DNA of 64,000 nucleotides from Cristatella mucedo. Its lineage: Eukaryota > Bryozoa > Phylactolaemata > Cristatellidae. The position numbers and the translations under genes are program-made. The stretch spans positions 7,363,501 through 7,427,500 of the forward strand of contig WPIO01000010.1 in NCBI GenBank assembly GCA_009760855.2, given 5' to 3'. Position 1 is the first letter of the stretch. Each line of letters opens with the position of its first letter. This document shows positions 59,930 through 64,000 of this stretch, piece by piece. Under the pieces are notes generated by a model, which was not told the DNA's origin, made no database searches, and worked only from the letters and a program-made list of their open reading frames with translations.

Positions 59930-60380
59930 TAATATCTGCTGAATCAGATATGTGCGCAAAGTACGCCTGATAAAGAATGGGCAAGTTCACTGTGGCGACG
60001 GGAATGCTGACTGGAACAAATATGTCTTTAGCTGAGACTTCAAAGTGAAAGGTCATTGCAAGTAGTGACTGTAGTCGGAAGCGAGATCCAAACTTTCGAT
60101 GCATGCAAGCTGAATGCTCGAGTATCAGAAGATTTCAATTTAGTGTGATGGACGTCGATATAACTATGCAGAGGAGCTGGTGGTGGGAGAGGACATAGTA
60201 AGAGCAAGGTCGTATAGGCAGGCTGATGCAAGCGAGTGACCTGTAAGCCAGAGTGAGGATCTTAAAATTGGTTCTATGCATGATGAACCAATAAAGCTCA
60301 GGCAGAAATGGTGTGCTGAGACGGCTCTGCCGTCGCACAAGTGCTCTAGGGAAAGGTTCATCATGATTAGCTGAGGTTCA
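59930..60380 (-). mobile_element. LINE-D reverse-transcriptase C-terminal fragment, minus
   Basis: Minus-strand frames give FLPELYWFIMHRTNFKILTL and AYRSLA, then LKSSDTRAFSLHASKVWISL, then SLFKSQLKTYLFQSAF-like text. The order is that of the RT C-terminus, but the words differ from LINE-A and LINE-B. At least two frameshifts. Confidence 0.7.
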
Positions 60381-60894
60381 GAGCATGCTCTAACCAGCTA
60401 AACTAGCGACCCTGCTGCCAGCTAAGGGGACCTGCCCGGTGCTACAGTAACTGGGGCACGTTTCTCTTACTTTGCTATGAAAATATAATCCTGCTGTTTA
60501 GTCGTTAGGCCTTTACCAAATAATTAATATGGCCATTTATTTTTTATGTACAATCATACAACATATACTTCATTGTCGCTAGCATTGTTAAAATTTAGTT
60601 GCAATGCTAAAATCAAGCTTCTTTAGCGGACTCTTGCAGCCACGTGGAACCCACTTCCCTCATAGTCGTCTTTTTGAGCTTGTGACTTTGTTTCCACCCT
60701 GAAACCACTAGCGGCTATCCGTAGTCTCTTGTCGATGTAAAACTATCATGAATGCATACATTAGTAGTAATGCAAACTTGCTGTCTAAGGCATGAGGGAG
60801 TATTGCATGCTGTGCTTTGTATGTGCAGTCCAGAGGCGATTGTATTGAAGTTGGACAAGTGTAGTATAAACGAAGAGTAGAGTAACACGCAATC

Positions 60895-61740
60895 AAAATT
60901 AGAGCTTCTAGTGTATGATTTCTGGTTGGTTTGCAGCGTATTTCAGTGGATTGTGGTATAAGACCAGACTGTTGCAGTCGATTGCAGTGCATGCCCCTGG
61001 GTCTTAGCACAGGGGTGAGGCTCTCGCTCCACATCCACAACCGGAGCCGTCGGTTCGAGTCCTGTAGAGGGCGATCCTGTATTTCCCACTGCAAGTGGTG
61101 GCCGTAGCTGGTAAGGCTTTTCTGCTGCGATATACATAAGTCTGTTGCATTGTCTGAGAATGCGAAATGGCTCAAAGTTTTGTGGGTGCACTTTGAATTG
61201 AGACTAGTTCAGAATGATTTGCAGTGAATTTTGGTATTTGTGCCGGCCATTTCTGGTGATTGCCGTGCATTGCCAGAGACCTCAGGTGCGAAACGGCTTG
61301 AATTTATTTACGTGAGTGCAGCGTAACACAGTGCACTTTGATATCCAATAAAAGCTGGCACAGGCGATAACTATTTCTAGTCTTTTTGCGGTGAATTTCA
61401 GTGGATTTGGGTATTTCCCCGGGCCGTTGCAGTGAGTTGCATGAGAAATCCGGTGCCAGTTCTCGTGAAATTTTGTGAGCACTTCTCGCAGAATGTACTG
61501 TCATGTGCAATCAAAAAAGAACTTTTTGCGGTTGGATCAAGTGGATAACAGTGATTTTGTATAGACCCTTGCAGCTGCAATCTATTGCTGTAGATTTCGT
61601 GATAACACGCGACATTTTTTAGGTATACTTGAAATATAGCTTATTGTTAAATTCAATCCTAGTCGGAGCTTCGCTCAGACGATTTGTGGTAGATTTGAGG
61701 TGGCTTTAAGTGGATCACAGTACAGCATCTTTGCTGCCCA
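60895..61740. repeat. Degenerate tandem array, unit about 140-165 bp
   Basis: TTTGCAGCGTATTTCAGTGG (60940), TTTGCAGTGAATTTTGGTAT (61218), TTTGCGGTGAATTTCAGTGG (61385) and TTTGCGGTTGGATCAAGTGG (61526), with a weaker copy near 61680, mark successive units. The first gap is longer because a SINE-A lies in it. Confidence 0.6.
60985..61145 (+). mobile_element. SINE-A, degenerate, inside the tandem array
   Basis: GTCGGTTCGAGTCCTGTAGA B-box, GGGCGATCCTGTATTTCCCA, ACTGCAAGTGGTGGCCGTAG and TCTGCTGCGATATACATAAG follow the SINE-A order. Confidence 0.65.
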
Positions 61741-62262
61741 TTTGCGAAAGGCGTGAGTGAATGAGGATGAAATTTGGTATGTACATAACAATGACGGTGC
61801 ACTACAATATTCACTTGAAATTGGAGTTTACGCCCTCAACCGATTTCCGGTCGATTATAGTGTAATTATAGTGATTCGCGTGAATTTATCAAAGCCGAAC
61901 GTCCGGAGCAAGCACTGAGGGTCGAACAGTACTTGGCCGAGCACCCGGGTGAGACAGTCGACCCCGTCGGTTTACGTTTGGGGAAAGGGAGCAACGTCAG
62001 CCTTCTTAACTTTAATGGGCCAAAAAGTTGGGGGCTCCATAAAAGACCGACCACTGCAGCCTTAATTCAACGGGCTGGAACACCTTGCCCACTCCGTGTC
62101 CAAGCGGAAAGGTTGTGTCGATGCTTGGCCCCGATAGACTTCTTCAGCCTTCTTATGATCCGTACATGTATATTTATGTGTTTGTGGTTACTAGTATGTC
62201 AAATGATTGTACGTGTGTATGTATCTATGTGTATGCATGTATAATATGTCTGCGAATGAACC

Positions 62263-62284
62263 CGTGTGTGTGTCTGTGTGTGCG
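62263..62284. repeat. Short (TG)n tract
   Basis: GTGTGTGTGTCTGTGTGTGC in a TG-rich stretch from about 62210. Confidence 0.85.
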
Positions 62285-62567
62285 CTGTTCATGCCCGTGC
62301 AAATGGGCTAGTTACTAGAGCACGGCTGGAGGTTTTGCAGGATGTTATTTTGCCGACTACCAAGATTAATTGTGAAGTCGTACTTTCCTCGGGCTCCCCA
62401 TCCGAGCACAATCTGGCAGCTCACCCAAGAGGCTGCTCTAAAGTTCCGTCGCTGTGTAGCTCATCGCTGAAGTACTCTATATGCGTAGCTATCCAGCAAG
62501 GAGAACGGGTTGTTTGGCTTCGCCAGGTGTAGTGTTGAGGCCTTGCCATCACTGAGCTATCGGCGTT

Positions 62568-62680
62568 GCCTTGATAGCCCAAGAGGTAAAGTGCTCGCTC
62601 TTCAAGACCTCGGTCGTGGGTTCGAATTACTGTGGACGATCCTTTATTGCCAACTGCAAGCAGTGGTGATGCAGTCAACC
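62568..62680 (+). mobile_element. SINE-A, partial
   Basis: ATAGCCCAAGAGGTAAAGTG (A-box-like), GGTCGTGGGTTCGAATTACT (B-box) and CGATCCTTTATTGCCAACTG, AAGCAGTGGTGAT. Confidence 0.75.
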
Positions 62681-62819
62681 TCGAATATAAGCAACCCGAA
62701 AGTTCAGTGTAAAATGTTACGTTCAACAGAGGTTGCTTATGTAACCGAGTTCCAGGGGTTAGAGGCTAATTCCCGCCATACTCCGGCCACGCTGCCGCTC
62801 GCCATGCCGCCGAGCTAGG

Positions 62820-64000
62820 GTAAGACGAGCGGCCGTCAGGTTAAACCTCTTTATAATAACGCATGCGCCAACAACAACAGGTGAACTAAACAAGTCTACA
62901 GGGAGGATCCTAGACAAAGCACACTATAGGGGCACAAGACGACGCAGCAAGCGCCAACAAACGTGTCAGTTGGTCGGTCGGCTTCCGTAGTCCTGTCGTT
63001 GTATCGAATCAGCACGAGCGTACGCCGTCCAAAACCCGGCTGGCTGAGTAACTGCTTGGCTAGTCCGAGTCGACAACTACCACAGTCGTGAGCTTCCAAC
63101 GAAAGTCGACAACTCACGGGCGGGGGGGGGGATCACGAACACGCTACACGGGGAACGCAGAATATACAAGTCTCAACAACGAGCGAGCTATCCAGCTCCG
63201 CTCGGGCCTTGGGTACTCGTTCCCTTGCGTGCGTGGCAGCATCGCCGGAGCACGCCTGCACGAATCCAGGTGCATAACTCGGCGAGACCGCGAGCCTCCA
63301 ACACAACGACTTACTTGGCCAACTTCTACCCAAGAGCCCCGGTGACCCCACGTCACCTCACATACCGTAGGTCCGATCCCGGCTTAGCCGGTGACCCTAA
63401 CCCTCGTAATAGCCGTCCGGTCCCAGCCAACCGAACCCAGCCTGGGTACACTTACATAACTGAAGTTTTCATAAAAATTAACTCAAAGAAGTGAAAAAAT
63501 GCAATTTAGCTTATTTTTCAAAGCGTTTTTCTTAATAATATCTTCAGTAAGATAAAAAGCATCATATCCAGTGAAACTCTCTTCTAAATATCGACGAACT
63601 GCGGCCAGCGATTTCAGTGTCCGAATAAGAAATCTGGGGAAAATCTCGGTCGATTACAAAATCGCCATCCTCGTCTCCAATCCAATGCCCTCCGAGGTAT
63701 TTATGCGCTATCGTTTCACCTCGTCGCAGATCTTTCCGTCGGTCAATGTGCCAAACCACTCGATCTCGTCAATGTTGAAGTATGCGTCGAAATCGTGGGG
63801 CCGCAGAGGTCTGCTTCTTTCACTGCGAGAGACCGCGTCTGCGGCGGCGCCTCTCCTTATGCACGCACTAACCTACGACGTCATCGCCGCAAACACATTA
63901 AAAAGACAACAAACACAAGCAAGAAATACCTAAACAATAATTACATAAACCATAAAACCTCAATGTTTAATATTATTTTGCGCACACCTGTGCTTTGATC
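62820..64000. other. Right edge, more GC-rich, no gene assigned
   Basis: From about 62820 to 63460 the DNA is GC-richer than most of the window, with short frames on both strands. At 63850-63562 the minus strand has two overlapping protein-like frames (PHDFDAYFNIDEIEWFGTLT and RGETIAHKYLGGHWIGDEDG). They may be an exon or transposon piece, but I recognise neither. Confidence 0.3.

Overview
This window reads as nuclear DNA of an invertebrate animal. Real genes occur only as short exons with GT/AG junctions, in introns of up to about 5 kb. The intervening DNA is filled with decayed non-LTR retrotransposons, tRNA-headed SINEs and dinucleotide microsatellites. The conserved proteins are recognisable but clearly diverged from the human versions as I remember them, which suits an early-branching marine lineage such as a sponge. 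That taxon is a guess; the sequence itself only shows an intron-rich, repeat-rich metazoan.

Three conserved genes are supported. (1) RRP12, minus strand, 15083 down to the left edge: eleven phase-consistent exons give the first 500 residues; the rest lies outside the window. (2) SMIM8, plus strand, 16901-17188: a complete one-coding-exon 95-residue small membrane protein, head to head with RRP12. (3) INTS10, plus strand, 30891-59458: a complete 17-exon, 683-residue Integrator subunit spanning 28.6 kb. All INTS10 exon phases agree, and one intron has a near-perfect U12-type 5' splice site. RRP12 acts in ribosome assembly and INTS10 in the Integrator complex; SMIM8 has no established role. Nothing suggests they form one pathway.

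Repeats, left to right: RRP12 introns (1-15 kb) hold a LINE-A fragment, a fold-back SINE-B, a 15-bp minisatellite and long CA/GA tracts. The intergenic stretch (17.2-30.9 kb) holds a possible hAT end, several LINE-A and LINE-B fragments, SINE-A copies and an unclassified GC-rich block (29.5-30.5 kb) with a long, twice-interrupted minus-strand reading frame between short direct repeats. INTS10 introns hold LINE-B and LINE-C copies (32.4-35.0 kb), a LINE-A copy interrupted by an antisense LINE-B with a 9-bp target duplication (43.9-47.2 kb), more LINE-A copies, CT tracts enclosing a LINE shard, and a second LINE-B-in-LINE-A nest (55.2-57.8 kb). Downstream (59.5-64 kb) are a LINE-D fragment, a degenerate tandem array of about 150 bp and partial SINEs.

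LINE-A, -B, -C and -D and SINE-A and -B are my own labels, based on shared sequence inside this window. No CRISPR array, prokaryotic operon, rRNA or genuine tRNA gene was seen. I did not find a convincing new biological system. The best leads are the minor-spliceosome intron of INTS10, the SINE-B/LINE-A shared tail, the fold-back SINE structures and the unclassified 29.5-30.5 kb frame.
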